The notes beneath the pieces were generated by a model. It ran no database searches. It was not told where the DNA came from and saw only the letters and a list, made by a program, of their open reading frames with translations. This document shows, piece by piece, positions 1 through 13,813 of a DNA stretch of 64,000 bases. Made by a program: the position numbers and the translations under genes. This DNA is from Ziziphus jujuba (Eukaryota > Streptophyta > Magnoliopsida > Rosales > Rhamnaceae), in assembly GCF_031755915.1 (NCBI RefSeq), contig NC_083388.1, forward strand, positions 20,362,001 through 20,426,000, in the 5' to 3' direction. Numbering within the stretch: position 1 is the stretch's first letter; each line of letters starts with the position of its first letter.

Positions 1-97
1 CAAATTGGAAAAATATGCACAAAACTATTTTTATTTTGAAATCTAAAAATATAAAAATTATTTCCAACCTATGAAGATTCACGTTGCAATGAAAGCT

Positions 98-3000
98 TCA
101 TTTGTCATCATGAATGGATTGAAGTGCTTCCAATAATCCCTTCATTTGTAAAGGTTTACTTAAATGAAAATCCATTCCAGCATCAACAGTCTTCTTCACT
201 TCCTCAGGCATTGCATGGGCCGTTAATGCAATGATTGGAATATGGATTCCATATTGTTTTTCCTCCATCCTTATCAATCTTGCTGCTTCATATCCATTCA
301 TTACTGGCATCTGCATAGACAAAGAAAACCAAAAAACGCAGAACAAAAGGCCATAACTTATATGATAATCACTCTCCAAAGCTTAATAAAGATATGAATT
401 CTGAAATTATATATGCTGTTGAAAATGAAGAAAATACCTCACAGTCCATGAAAATATAATCATAAGGAAAAGGTTTTGAGTGACCTTCCTCTTTCTGATC
501 ACTAAAAGCTTTGCAAACATGATCAAATGCCTGTTTCCCATTCTCACAGACTTCAACAATTGCTCCATGTTTTTGTAGATGAGCAGAAGTCAACTTCCTT
601 AGTAGTTCAACATCATCAACAACCAGGATTCTCTTTCCATTCAAGAGATTCTCCTCCGGTTTTTCATCTCGTTTATGTACTACTATTTTCTCAAGTGAGA
701 TTTCATTACATGAGCAACTACTTCCTGGTTCATCCCCAGCATACTCCAACTCATCTGAATGATTTTGATCTTCCGACTCCACTTTAGCCAAAGTTTTTGT
801 TTCTAACTTGGGGAGTTTGCAACCTTTGAGTTCAGGTAGAAGTCCAAGAACTTCATATAAATGGAATCCATGAAATGGTTTACAAATCACATAGTCATTT
901 GGAGGAGACAGTTTATGCTCTTCTATGTACTTTAATTGAATGTTACGCGAGATTGGGTTATCTAACCAGACAACTTTGCATCTGGAGCTTTGAATATCGT
1001 TCCTGAAGCTAGCTACAGTTGAAAACAATTCAGAGAAAACTCCAGCACTGGTGTCAATCACAACTAGCACAATACCTGTTGAACCTTTGGAGCTGGTCTT
1101 TCTGATGGGTGGAAAACTCTGTTCACTTCCATCGTTGATGTAGAAAGATCCATCATTTGGTCTTGAATCAGAGTTGGCGGATGAAGATTTGCTCAGATAG
1201 TCATACAAACCCAACTGGGTTTTCTCTGAATAGTTGAAATACGAAAAGTCCAGCTTTTTCTTGATCTTCTCAAGGTGTGGAAGAAGATTTTTGTAATGCT
1301 TTACGCTTGATACTTTTATGTTCCAGCTGTCAATGTAATTGGTCAAAACTTTTCTCCTTTCATCACCTTCTATATAGAGTACTACATGAGATCCCTCTGA
1401 TTTAGGTCCAGATCCACGGAGATTTATACCAAAAGGTTGAAATCCATTTTGAATGCGATCGCTGTATGTTCTAGGAATTTCTTCTTCAGTGTTAGAAGAT
1501 TCATGTTTGCATGTTAGAAGTGTGACAGTGAAACTGAAGCAAGTTCCTTTTTCACCTGGTTCTTTATCAACAATTCTTATCTCCCCATCCATTAAGCGCA
1601 CCTGGAATTATTAACTAAATTGATTTGTTAGATGCACGAGAAAGATCGTATAAGCTAAAATACATTACAAAGATTATGAAATGTGCATGGTTATTGGCTA
1701 AGTTTGTTAACTATGAAAAGTACTTGTTCACTTCAAAAGCAAAAATTATACTTCCAGTTGGGGTTTTGAAATAAACCAAGTGAAAGGCAATGTATTTACC
1801 AAAGATTCAACAATACCAAGTCCTAAACCACAGCCTTCTTGTCCAAGAGATGTTTCTGTGACCTGAACAAAGTTTTCGAAAACAGACTGTTGCTTGTCTT
1901 TTGGAATTCCAGTGCCTGTATCATCCACCTCAATTACAAACTCTGTCCTGTTTGGATCTTGTTGGGCTGTATGAAGGGCATCCAGATCATTGAAACCTTT
2001 CCTGTTCTTGTAGAAAACCCGTGACCAGAACTTAGTCGCAGCATTGCAATTAGAAGCAATGATGGCATTTTCCATACTTGTCTTCTTGACCCTGGCACGG
2101 ATTGTTACATGACCTTCGGATGTGAACTTCACAGCATTGTTAAGCAAGTTGCATAAAATCTGTTTGAGCTTTACCCGGTCACCTCTAACATGACATGATT
2201 TAGTAATCGAGTCATCACAAGGATCAAGCACAACATCAACTCCTTTCTTAATAGCCACAGGATAAAACATATCAACTACATCCTCAAGGAGCTGAGTCAG
2301 ATTGAATTCTTCTACTTCAAGTTGCAATTTCCCAGCTTCAATTTTACTTGTATCCAGCACTGAATTCAATATTCCTGCACCATTTTCACCCCCAATTATA
2401 ATAGTAAGTTAAGCAAGTTTTTCTTTGGACTTTATCAAATTAAAACATCACTGTTTCAAGAAGAGAATATAATAAGAGTGGCAGTTACCAAAAAGGTCCT
2501 TTGTTAGAGTACTCATTTGTGTCAAGTTTGCTGCCAATCCAGAATCTGGATTGGCATCTTGAAGACAAATCTCTATTAAACCGGTGATGGCTGCCAAAGA
2601 ACCACGAACATCATGGTTCGCTCTATTGAAGGCTGTAGTTTTGTTCATACTCTTGCGTTCTGCTTGTTGAGTTGAGTTTACTTGTTTTACAAGGCTGGCA
2701 CATAAAAGCACTTCTCTTCGTGCTGCTGTAACTATCAAGAATATGAAGAGGCTAAGTGAGATGAGAATGAAAAAGAACAGAAATGTCAGTAGCGTGAGGG
2801 ATAACTTGCTGTAGCCTTGAACAAAGCTTACTAATCTGTTGGGAGGATAAGCCAATATATATACCTGGAAAATAAAAAAATATATATATAATAAAAATAA
2901 AAACTAACGTCATAGAATTGAAATAAATTTTAACTCAGACAGGTTAAAATATGTAAAAGCTTGGAAACACAAACAATATTGTCACAGTGCAAAATGTAGC

Positions 3001-4248
3001 TGCAATGAAACAATAAAGGCATACTGATTGAACTCCAGCAATCTCGAGGTTCGAGCAATGGAAATTGTACTCGACTCCTATTACTTTCCCGGTACATGAT
3101 CTGACATTGGAGTCACAAGGTCGGCATGACAAGCTGCCAACATGATTAGCAGAATTGCTATTAGGCTTGAACGTCTGCAACAGAACCGAGTTGTTCACCA
3201 CCATTAATGTTGTTTGAGGAAGATTTGTTTGAACAATAACATCCCCATCCAAAGTAGCCAAGTGAAAGCTCCCACCATGGAAATCCAAGGCTGAAAAATG
3301 ATCAACCACTACTTTTGTTGGGAAACCAAGGGAAATCACCCCTCTGCCATCCATAGCCACACTGTGAAGAAACAGAGAATCTTGAGCTTTGTTCCATCCT
3401 GTTCTTAAACAAGAGTATCCATTTGTGCTGTTTAAAGCCTTTTGAACCCAACTTGCATTTACTGTCACCATGGAGGCTGAAGCAATTGCTTCTCCATATA
3501 GCTTCCCGGTATCCCTGTCTACGGGCTGAGTATACCAATTAGTAGACAATGAACTATTGGAGAAGACTGCGAAAGTTTGACCTTCGTATTTGTAATATGA
3601 GAATTGTATTCCATCTAATCCAATATAAGAAACCTGTGACACATGTGGAATGGTTGAAAGCACTAAAAACAGTATTGGTGCAACCTGCATTAAATGAAAC
3701 AAAGAAACCAGTTCAATGTTAATTACCATTGTCAAAACGAATGGATTTGATCCTCTAGTCTAATAAGAAAAAGAAATTTTTTTTAGTCTGACTAACCATT
3801 GTTGAGATGTTAAAAAATGTTAATTGAGTTCCATTTAGTGAAGAACTTAGAGCTCTTGCTAAATTTATTGCTGATGTATTCAATGGGAGTAGCAGTTTGG
3901 CAGTGGATTCAATCCCTGAAAATATTCTGTTTTGCTCATCATATGAATCCAATGTTACGTTTTTTAGAACTTTCTTGTTCATCTTATACAATTCTATGAT
4001 CATGTAAGTTGAAAGCCCCTGCCAATGAAGTTATCAGTAAACATTTAAGATGATCATAAACTTAATTTTTAAAAAGAAAAAAAATATTTCCTCTCAAAGC
4101 ACTAGAAGCAAATTTTTTTTTTTTTTTTTTCTTGGGTAGTAAAAGTTCTGTTAAAAGTAATTACAATAATAATGACAAAACAGATGGGCCTCCAAATAAC
4201 TCTGGAGTAGAACTTCATTGTGTAGGATTTGATCTTCATCTTAATCAT
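98..4248 (-). CDS. CKI1: CKI1-like hybrid sensor histidine kinase
   Basis: Seven exons, 5' to 3': 4248-4165, 4018-3797, 3684-3025, 2864-2489, 2374-1800, 1601-438, 310-98. All junctions are GT-AG and keep frame, giving about 1097 aa, close to Arabidopsis CKI1. Order: short N-terminus with a first membrane segment that crosses intron 1; extracytoplasmic domain with many N-glycosylation-like sites; second membrane segment near residues 343-367; H-box (NHDVRG, His about 406); ATPase boxes (N box NLLNNAVKF, VDDTGTGIP, GLGLGIVES); and a C-terminal receiver with VVDD, phospho-acceptor Asp in FMDC (about 1025) and Lys in LSKPL. The family feeds His-to-Asp phosphorelays through HPt proteins and, in Arabidopsis, is needed in the female gametophyte and procambium. 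All catalytic residues are present. The first exon (MIKMKIKSYT start) is the least certain part, chosen because its donor, phase and hydrophobicity fit. Confidence 0.9.
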
Positions 4249-5550
4249 GGCTGAAACTCTGGTTTTGAATCTGCATTTTCCAAGGAAATTGGAATATCAA
4301 GAAAAGTATTACTAAGAAAATATAATGCCTTTGAGTAAAATGCCATTTTGTTTTTTTTTTAAGCGGAACGTTCTGTCAATCGGGGAAGGTTTTTGGTGAC
4401 AACACCTGGAGATATCCGAAGTAAGAATGCTGACATGAGTAGAGAATATAATGCCTTTTGAGTAATATAGCATGTAAAAATGCCATTTTTTCCCAGTCGT
4501 CAAAGAGAATATCTTTAAAACATTCTTTTTTTTTTTTTTTTTTCCCTGGTTGACAAAATATTCTGCAGTAATTGCAAAAGAATGGCACAAAAATAGCTGT
4601 AGCAAATACATTGAAATAAAAGCATAAATAAATACAAAGAGAATCGATGAAAGTAAGGTATGATGCAAAACAAAAATAAAGCCCCTTACCTGACAAAAGA
4701 AAAAACCATTTATTTGATAATTGAAATAGCTGCGATTAGAAATGTTGTAATTGATGATTGATTAATATGATCAAGCACCAAAACTCTGAAAATTCTACAT
4801 GCCAAAGCTGAGTGAACTGGACAGCTAAATGTGCGATACGGAGAGGAAGAGTGAAAAGACCACGTCTATGATATGCAAAACTGAAAAAACCAATAGAGAA
4901 GTTGTTGAATTCAATGCATTTAAAGTGAGAGATAGTAAGATGAGATTTTTATCATCTTTTAAATCAAGTGGTATTTTCGAAATCTTTGAAATTCCATTAA
5001 CTAATTATAATTACAGTTTGGAAACATTCAAAATTACTTAACTAGGATAAGATATTTTTATTGAAAGAATATTTAGGTAAAACAAAATCTCACCAGACTA
5101 TCAAATATCTCAGGAAGAGAAAAGTTAGGATATAATATTAACAGATTCTGTTAGAAATTTTCAATGAAAAAATGTTCTCCTTTTATTAATTAATTAATTA
5201 ATCTTTTCTTTTCTTTTTTTTTGGGAACCAAATCTTCATAGATATGATCATTTTTCTATTATTTTTTCGGATCTTATTTGGAATCTTTATTAATTTTATC
5301 AAAATTTTACAAATAAAAAAATCCCAAAAATATTCATTAAAATAACAAAAAATACTCATTTTTATTCCTTAATTTTAAAATACTGCCATTGCTTCTAGTC
5401 TGGGAAAGGAAGTCCACAATGCTCAATTCATATATACAAAGATTACAACATTGTATTTACAAAAAACAAGAAAAGCAAACAAACCAAATCCAAGAAAACC
5501 CAAAACCGCAATTTTTGATATTTTTCTTGCGGGGTAAAATATCAGAAAAT
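4249..5550. other. Intergenic region between CKI1-like and USP genes
   Basis: AT-rich spacer holding the 5' flank of the histidine kinase and the 3' flank of the stress-protein gene. Several poly-T/poly-A tracts occur (about 4508-4542 and 5210-5222). Two short open frames on the minus strand near 4312-4696 run through a poly-T tract and match no family I recognise. I see no additional gene here. Confidence 0.6.
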
Positions 5551-6521
5551 TTATTTGTTCCCTGCATTTGTTTTTGGCTTCTTCACTATCAATACAGGAC
5601 ACTTGACATTTTGTGCACAATGGTTGCTGACACTCCCAAGAAAAGTCCTGCAAACCAGAATTATTAGTAATTTTTTCAAAGTAATTATAACTAAATTTTG
5701 AAGAAACAAGAAGATAACAACAAAATAGTCAAAAACTGGAAGAAAGGTTTATAATTTTAATTAATCAAAAAAAAAAAATAGTGTGAAAGTGAACCATTAT
5801 AATTTTAACACTTGGAATAATCAAGCTGCAAAACTTAGATAAAAACTTTTAGGAGTCGTAGAGGAAGGAAAAATTAACCCAAGTGGGTCCCACCTTTTGA
5901 TCAGACCATATCCATGGCTTCCCATGACCAACACATCAGCCCCCAATTTCTCAGCCATCTGGCAAATCACGTCCCTTGGATCACCGCTCTCTATTCTCGT
6001 CTCCACCTTAACCTGGTGCACGGAGGGCAAAATCGTCAAATCATAAAATCTATAACGCAGCAGAGTTCCTAAAATGACAAATCTACCCTCGATCAAAAAG
6101 CAAAAAACAACAACAACAAAAAAAAAATTATATATGACAGCGCCCACATCCTGAAGGTCCTTGCACATTCTCTTCGCCTTTTCTATGATGCACTCCGCCA
6201 GCTCATTACCGTACCTATCCATGGCCGACGTTATATCCGACGAAAACAAAAACCCTGAAAACACAAATAAAATTACCCAACCTGCCACTGCTTTAAAATA
6301 ATAATAAATAGAAAAAACACCCACAAAACTCCCAAAAAATTACCTGTGCCATCAAGGGCAGTGAAGACGGGTCTCGGAGGCTTGGCGTAGAGTAAGATAA
6401 GGGTATCTTTGGAATTGTCGGAGATCACGTTCTTGAGGCACCACGAGAGTGCATACGTGCTCTCCTCGCCTTCATCGACGGCCACGAGAATCCTACGCTC
6501 CTTTGCTGCCACGTCATCCAT
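5551..6521 (-). CDS. Universal stress protein (USP/UspA domain)
   Basis: Four exons: 6521-6344, 6254-6148, 6012-5894, 5647-5551, giving about 166 aa, the usual length for a single-domain plant USP. The N-terminus carries the first beta strand (RRILVAVDEGEES). The C-terminal half has the ATP-binding signature G-x2-G-x9-G-S, seen as GSHGYGLIKRTFLGS across the last intron, followed by CPVLIVKKP. Two in-frame donors are possible for exon 2 (GTGGGC at 6147 or GTCATA six bases downstream); I chose the first because it gives the family-typical DLQD-VKVET join. USPs are cytosolic nucleotide-binding proteins linked to drought, hypoxia and oxidative stress; no more specific role can be read from the sequence. 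Confidence 0.88.
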
Positions 6522-6602
6522 TTGGGTTACTGGACAAATTCAAATAAAAAGATTTCAAAAGCTGTGCGTGCCGATTTGAGAGCGAAAGAGGTGGTGGAAA
6601 GG

Positions 6603-6610
6603 TATTTATA
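6603..6610 (-). promoter_or_regulatory. Putative TATA box of the USP gene
   Basis: On the minus strand this reads TATAAATA, about 82-89 bases upstream of the USP start codon. That is a normal distance for a plant core promoter with a short 5' leader. Confidence 0.55.
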
Positions 6611-7357
6611 GGGTTGTTGAAAAAAATTGGGTTAATGGGTTCGAATCGTTTTCTGTTGGCGCGGTTCCTGGATTTGGGCTTTTTGCTGGTTTTGAAAGTC
6701 AGTGGGCCTCTTCATATGATTAACTCTTTATTTTTATATATTCAAGTTGTCCTTTTTCTCCTTTCCAATCCTCAAGATTGTCTGCCTTTCGGTTTTTAAT
6801 TGGATAAAGATAAAACCACCTCAGCATATCAATCACCCACTTTGAGATTATCAAAAATAAGAATAATAAACACCTGTCTCCAAAAAAAGAAAAGAAAAAT
6901 GATAATAATGACAACCCCAATTAGATAAAATAAGGTTTTTTTTTTTTTCCCTTATAAATTAATATATATGTGATTTTTTATGTAGATTTGGAAAGTGCTA
7001 ACCAATAACAAATAAGCTTAATTTAAAATTTGAAAAGCTCAATTGATGTGAGTTAGAGTACGAATCAATCAATATCAGGGGGTAAAAAAACAGAAGAAGA
7101 AAAAAAAAAAAAACAAAAAAACAAAAAAAGAGAACAAAGTATGAATAATAACATTATTTTTCTACCTCAATTTTAAGTAGGCCATAAAATAATTGATCGC
7201 AAAAAAAAAAAAATTGTGGAAACCAATCCCTTTCAAATAAATCAAAATTTTTTAATTTAAAAAATAATGAGAAATGTAGAGTTGTGAACTGCGGAGAATC
7301 ATAGAGTATATATCTGGCAATGTATCATGTTAAATTTTATTTATATTATAATATATT

Positions 7358-7457
7358 GTATTTATATGAAATTAAGTTAATTCAAATATGATCCGTTGTA
7401 ATGTGTCGTATTCGTATAAAATTAAGTTAATCCAAATATGATCCGTTAAGTTTTCAT
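7358..7457. repeat. Imperfect 50-bp tandem repeat, two copies
   Basis: The block ending in aaatatgatccgtt at 7397 recurs 50 bases later, ending at 7447, with a few substitutions. Flanking words such as tccgttaa and cgtgttttatccg recall degenerate dispersed repeats of plant genomes, but no terminal repeats were identified. Confidence 0.5.
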
Positions 7458-8374
7458 GTGAAAATATATAAATTTGAATCCATATATATAAATTTGAACC
7501 CATTCAAAAAATTATTGTGTAACCTATCATTTAATCCGTGAATCCATTAACGATAAATATAAATATTTAATTTGAAATAATAAAATAATATTTTTTAAAA
7601 AAATTACAAAAGTTCTTGTTTGTTTTTAGATTGTTTAAAAATTAAATTAAAAAATAACAAATTAATAAATATTTAATAATATATTAAGTAATTTTAATAT
7701 TATAAAATTTATGTAATTATTAAAATATTCATTTTTATTTGATCTAATGAGTTTATCGTGTTTTATCCGTTAAAATATGTTAATTTATTAAATTTTATTA
7801 GATGATACTTATACGAATCCAATATAATATTATCAATCTAAATCCAAATTTATGTAGTATTATTGTATCGCGTAAGATTTTACTAGATCTAATAAAACAT
7901 AAGATTCTCTTTAATTTAAAATAATTAGAATCTATAGTAGAAAATAAAACAAAAGGATCAACCAATCAGTTATAATATTCAAGACGAAGCAAGGAATAGA
8001 GTTGTATTAAACGAATAATATAGGACATCGGCATCTGGATGATTATTTTTGCAGAAGTTCTCGAACTGAAGCATAAAGCATCTGATAGCTTTGGATAGAA
8101 TTGTTTTTTTTTTTTTTTTTCCTTTTCATTTTAATACTCTTTTAATATTTATATTTTCCGGTTCTAAGGATAAAGCACATATTATGTGTTGGGATATAGG
8201 AGACATAATCTGCTTTGAAGGAGTTCCCCCTAATATCTATTCTGGCTCCTTGAATATGTTACAAGATTATGATATAATATGCAAATCTTCACTTTTGTCT
8301 TCAAATGCAATTTGGTATTTTCTAGAACCAAAACTGTTCCAATTATGTTTTCTTCAATATATCTATGCATCAAA

Positions 8375-8378
<4 letters not shown>

Positions 8379-8405
<27 letters not shown>
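8379..8405. repeat. AT dinucleotide microsatellite
   Basis: Uninterrupted AT repeat of about 13 units. Confidence 0.9.
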
Positions 8406-8409
<4 letters not shown>

Positions 8410-10810
8410 TTTGGATTGTAGTTGATTTATAGTTTTAGTTTTTTATTTTATTTTTGTTTTGTTTTGTTTTTATTTTTATTTATGTAATTATATATAGTAA
8501 AATTTTGACAAATAAATAATTGCATTAAATAAATAAATTTATTTGGTTCCAACTCTAATCGATATACTAAATGAATGAGATAATATTTTTTAAAATTTTT
8601 TTTTAAGACCCATTGAATATATAAATTAATAATTTATTAAAATTGTAGAAAATGAATAATAAATATAAATATTTATCATACATGATAAGAAAATTTTACT
8701 TAATAGTATTTTTTTTTTCAATTTTATTTTTTCCCCAAAATATACATTTAAATTTTTTTACTATTTCCGTGATGAACAAAAATATAATATTTGAAACAAG
8801 AATTGATCAATTGATCTTAAATTTTCCATAAAAAAAAGGATCAATTAATTAACCAACTCAACAACGATATTCTTTGTATAGTTAAATACTTTATTGGTTC
8901 TTTTTTTTTTTTCTTTTTTTCCTTTATTGGTTGAGTAGTGATCAACTCTATAATTGTATATTTCATCAAGCCTGATTGATCTTTTCATTTATTAATATAT
9001 ATATATATATTACATAGTTAGTAAAATTATTTTCTTAAAAATAATATAAAATTCTTTTTAAATTAGTAAAAATTTATTTATCAATAAAACAATAAATTTT
9101 TAAATGAATAATTTTTCATAGTCTCATGAATATAGATTTATAGAAATTTTATTGTAATTTGCTAATTTAAAATTTTTGTTACTAATAATTAACAATAGTT
9201 AAGAATATGTTAAACATTTCAAATAACTATAAATTTAAAAAGGAAAAAAACCCAAAAATAATATAATATGAAATTATGTACAATATGATTTTTTTTTCTC
9301 TTTTAACTTCATAATTAATTATAATACCTAATAAGCTTTAATGAATAATATTATATTTATAAAAATATTTACAAAATTTATTATTAAATTACATAGCAAA
9401 TTATATAGTAATATTTAATTAGTTTAATTTATTTATTTATTTATCCATTTAAGCATTTATTTGTTTATATTTAGATTATATAAATATATTAACAAATGTC
9501 CTTTAATAAATATTTAAAATTATTGAACTTTATTTATCTTTAACTTAACATTAATAAAATTTGAGATAAGTAAATTATATATAAAGTAAAAGAAACCAAA
9601 AGCCAAAAAGCCACCTTAATTAAATGTTCCAGGTTTTAATATTTAATTAGCTTTCTTTGGTTACTACAAAATGGAGGCAAAAGTATTTTTAAGTTGGTTG
9701 AAATGTGTATTTGGCGAGGTGTTTACGCCTTCTTCTTCTATAAAACTAAATGAGCAAAATACATATATGCGTACATAGTACAGATAAATACACATAAACA
9801 CACTAACACTTTCAAAACCTTTATTTATTTATTTTTTATTTTTTTAAGCGAGTCAATTTCTCAAACTTATGATTTGTATTTAACCAAGCAAATTACCTAG
9901 ATAAAACAAAAAGGAAATATTCTTTTATAATACAACCACCAGCAATTGCATGAAAAGAAAAATCAATCCTTCCTAATACATCATAAGATTGCGTGGTCAA
10001 ATAAAAACATCAATTCAGAATTGGGAACTTATATATGTTATTCTAAGATGGAAAATTATTCTATTAAAGAATTAATAATACTAATCTTTTGTTGCTCAAT
10101 ACTATATGTTCTTTTAATATTCAATTGTTTGATAAATCATCTTATATATGTTCCTCTATTTACAAGATTGGTAATGAAATGGCTTTTAAACACTCTAAGA
10201 TTGTTTTAACTTGGAAGAAGGGCTTCCTTAGCTGGACAATACTCTTATGTGTTATGTAGAACTTATAATACAATTTTGTTTTAGTTTTGTTTTCATGAAA
10301 CTATTTTCCACAGAAAATCATAATAATAATAATAATACAAAGTGCAATATATATATATATATATACTCCTTCCAAAAGAAAATTTAAAATTACTTATTAT
10401 TTGTGACCCTGGATTGCAAAATACATTGAAAATAAAATTGACGGTAAAATTAAAAGCTTACCAAAAATTTGTCTAACTTTCTTGAAACGCTCAACCAACC
10501 CCCCAAACCTCAAATGAGAGACATACAAAAAAACAAAAATAATAAAAATAAAAATAAAAATAAAAAGCAAAATGTTCAAAAATGTTTTGGATTCACAATC
10601 TAACGGTCCAAGTTTCACTAGATGAAGTCACAACCAAAATTATCAACCGTAGGATGGGTCCACAGAACTCAACCTGGCATCATAAATATGTAACGTTAAA
10701 ACAGTAAACACACCCAAACAAAACCCTCTCTCTCCCTTTTGCTCTGTGAATTTTGGAGTTCTGGGGGCTTCGATCTGCCGCTGTTGCAGGTGGGTTTTGG
10801 TGGAATCGAC

Positions 10811-12998
10811 ATGTTTTTGCTCGATTGGTTTTATGGGGTTCTTGCTTCGCTAGGGTTGTGGCAGAAGGAGGCCAAGATCTTGTTTTTGGGACTCGATAAT
10901 GCTGGCAAGACCACCTTGCTTCATATGCTCAAAGATGAGGTCTTTTTGATTTTTACTTTATTTTCGTTTTTGTCTTTTTTGTTTTGAGCCACAGGTATGG
11001 TTGAAATTTATGTTTTTTTTTTTCTAATTTTTATTTTATTATTTTTATTTTTTATAAATACAAAAAGCAATTAAATGATGTTTTAGAAGTGATGGTGATA
11101 ATGGGTATTCGGTGTTTAACTGAAATTTTCATTATTTTTGTATTCCTTCTTTTTTCGTGGCCCGTTTGGTTTCTGAGAAAATGAAGGAAAATGAAAATAG
11201 TTTCCTCAGGCAATAGATTTTGGATTGTCTAGATGTTATGTAATGTTTTGGTATATTTGGACATGAATTTTATGTATATAATTAGATGATTAATTAGATG
11301 ATCTTTGAACTTGGCCTGAACTTTTTGGTCCGTAATTCACATTTTTTTTGTTTTTTTTTTGGGGGAATTAGTCTACTTAATTCCCAGAAGTAGGTTGGAG
11401 TATAGCAAAAATAAAAGATACCGAAAATTAAAGTTTTTGCTTAAAACAACTTTGTCTCATGTATTGTGTAAGACTTGAGAATCTATTTTCTTCTATCAGT
11501 TTCAATCTTATTGGAAAATTGTTAGAAAATAAACGGGGGGTAGGTTTCCCAACAATGATTTGATATGATTACCTCAAAAAGTTAATTTAATCATGGAAAT
11601 TTTGGTTGCAGAGATTAGTTCAACACCAGCCTACGCAGTATCCAACTTCTGAGGAGTTGAGTATTGGAAAAATCAAATTCAAAGCTTTTGATTTGGGTGG
11701 ACATCAGATTGCACGTAGAGTGTGGAAAGATTATTATGCCAAGGTATCGTTCTTTTATTTTGAGAAGCATATTAATCCTCCCTGCTAGTGGAGTTGGTGA
11801 TTTGTTCAAACTTGTCATTGATTGGGGTCGCTTTTTAAGTTTTTCAGTAGGAACCTTGGTTCTTTTATTTTTTGCAATAATTTATTATTTGAGTATCCTC
11901 AATAGGAAGGGTAGTGGTTGCTGTTAATAGAGTCGCAGAATCAAGTAGATAACAGTTTGGTTGAAAGTTGTAATTAGTTTCTCAGGATTTTAAAAATGTT
12001 TGGCATTTGTAGTTTGTAAAACATTTTGGTTAAGAATTGAGGATTATTAAAGTCCTTGTTATCTGCACAACAGTATCTCCAGCAAGAAATTATTTTAGGT
12101 TGCTGTGCCTTCATAATCCCAGATTGAAGTTTTATGTGTTTATCTGATTCATGGGAGGCACATATGGATGATGGTAGTTCGCTGATAGCACCTTTTGACT
12201 TTAGAAAAGGATTGCTAATAGTACCTTACCAAACATACATTGTTGTCTCTGAAATAAAACCCCAGATATCTCTAATAAAATTTTGGGCAGATCTCTGATA
12301 ATGTGAATCCAACCGTACAACTTTCTAAGAAAATTGATTGATCATTCTATCTTAAATGTAAATTCTTGATATTTAGCATATTTTACTATTTCAGAGTAAT
12401 TTTTTTTTTCCCCCTGAAATGGAAAGAGTGCATTGTAAAATTTGAGAATGTGGACATGCATGGACTCTTGAATATTGATTGGAATTTCTGAATTCTGAAG
12501 TTATTAATTGATTGCCAAAGAATTGCATGGCCATTATGCGTTCTAACGTGGGGCCTTGTATAACACTTATATTTAAGAGTTTATATTTCTTTTATCTGCT
12601 CCCACAAATGGTTTATCTGAATTTAGCATACATGGTGATTCATTTTTATTAAATAATGCTGTCTTGGTTGTGTGAAGGTGGATGCGGTTGTTTACTTGGT
12701 AGATGCATTTGACAAGGAGAGATTCGCTGAGTCTAAAAAAGAGCTCGATGCTCTCCTCTCGGATGAGGCATTGGCCAACGTTCCATTTCTAATTTTGGGA
12801 AACAAAATCGACATACCATATGCTGCCTCAGAAGATGAGTTGCGCTACCACCTAGGCCTGACCAACTTCACCACTGGCAAGGGTAAAGTAAACTTGGCAG
12901 ATTCAAATGTCCGCCCCCTTGAGGTATTCATGTGCAGTATTGTTCGGAAAATGGGTTATGGAGATGGTTTCAAGTGGCTTTCTCAGTATATTAAGTAG
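10811..12998 (+). CDS. SAR1: SAR1 small GTPase of the COPII coat
   Basis: Three exons: 10811-10939, 11612-11743, 12678-12998, giving 193 aa, the exact length of plant SAR1 proteins. SAR1 is an Arf-family GTPase; in the GTP form it inserts its N-terminal helix into ER membranes and recruits Sec23/24 to start COPII budding. Visible motifs: hydrophobic N-terminus (MFLLDWFYG), P-loop GLDNAGKTT, switch II DLGGHQ, guanine-specificity NKID, and the C-terminus [15 protein letters not shown]. The start is the ATG at 10811; an upstream in-frame ATG-like codon at 10739 would add residues not found in the family. The donor of intron 1 is GAG|GTCTTT, a weak site, but the resulting join (KDE-RLVQHQ) is exactly family-like. 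The protein looks fully functional. Confidence 0.96.
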
Positions 12999-13813
12999 GA
13001 TGCACTAGGAAGTAAAGATTTGGTTTATAGCTTTCGATTGTCATTTCCCTATTAAACCTAGCTGTTATTGTTGAAGATATTTTACTTTTCATCTTGTCAA
13101 GAAATGACAAAAACATACACCATTCCCATGATTTGATGAGCAAAAATGTGTATTGATTTGTTGTGATTGGTAATTTTGCTAGCCCCTTGTGCCATTTTGT
13201 TCCTTGCTTTCATATGGTGGCATTGGGATCACTGGCTTATTCTTTACCGCTCTTAATAATGCGTGGTCTGCAACTTCTAGTACACCGTATGACTCTTGAT
13301 AGATAAAGAAATCTGCTAAATTTACGGGTTAAAGATTTTGGATTGCACATGGTTCTCCTCTTTCTTGTGTTTTTCTATTCTTGAGGACTGTTCGAGTAGA
13401 TATTGATTGGGAAACTTTTTAAGTTTAAAGTGACTGATATCTATGGTTTAAAAACCATTGGCTGTCACTTTGTCCAAGCAAGGAATCACCAGTTTTGGTA
13501 AACTTAACAGTAACCAAATAATTATTTTTGTTTTTTTTGAAAAAAAGGGGTAACCAAATGGGATGGAGGGCTTGGGCTTCCAATCCAAACAGAATAGTAC
13601 TTACAAATCAGTGCAGGCGGTTCGAATGGGTTAGATTTGAACTTAAATATCCTGTTCTGGAAGAGAGTAAATTAAGCGAGTAATGGCATGCCAATAAAAC
13701 CTTAAAATATTCAACAAAAATAAATAAGTAAATATAAACCCGAAAATAAGCGGATTAAATTTTAACAAAATAAGATATTTTAAATAATATTAATAAAGAG
13801 TCACAGTACATCC
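12999..13813. other. 3' flank of SAR1 and spacer
   Basis: Contains the SAR1 3' untranslated region and AT-rich spacer up to the tRNA gene. Nothing else is recognised. Confidence 0.6.

Larger units (their letters stand above)
6611..10810. other. Long AT-rich intergenic region
   Basis: About 4.2 kb between the divergent USP and SAR1 genes. It holds poly-A/T tracts, an AT dinucleotide repeat at 8379-8405 and an imperfect 50-bp two-copy tandem repeat at 7358-7457. I find no convincing coding sequence; the open frames at 8091-8432 and 9946-10209 are short, low-complexity and match nothing I know. The promoters of both flanking genes must lie at its ends. The stretch just before 10740 is CT-rich (tctctctccc), as is common in plant 5' leaders. 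Confidence 0.6.

Noticed and set aside
4376..4696. Hydrophobic minus-strand frame as first exon of the CKI1-like gene
   Set aside because: It runs through a poly-A tract (Lys run) and offers no in-phase donor to the exon at 4018; the 4165-4248 exon fits better.
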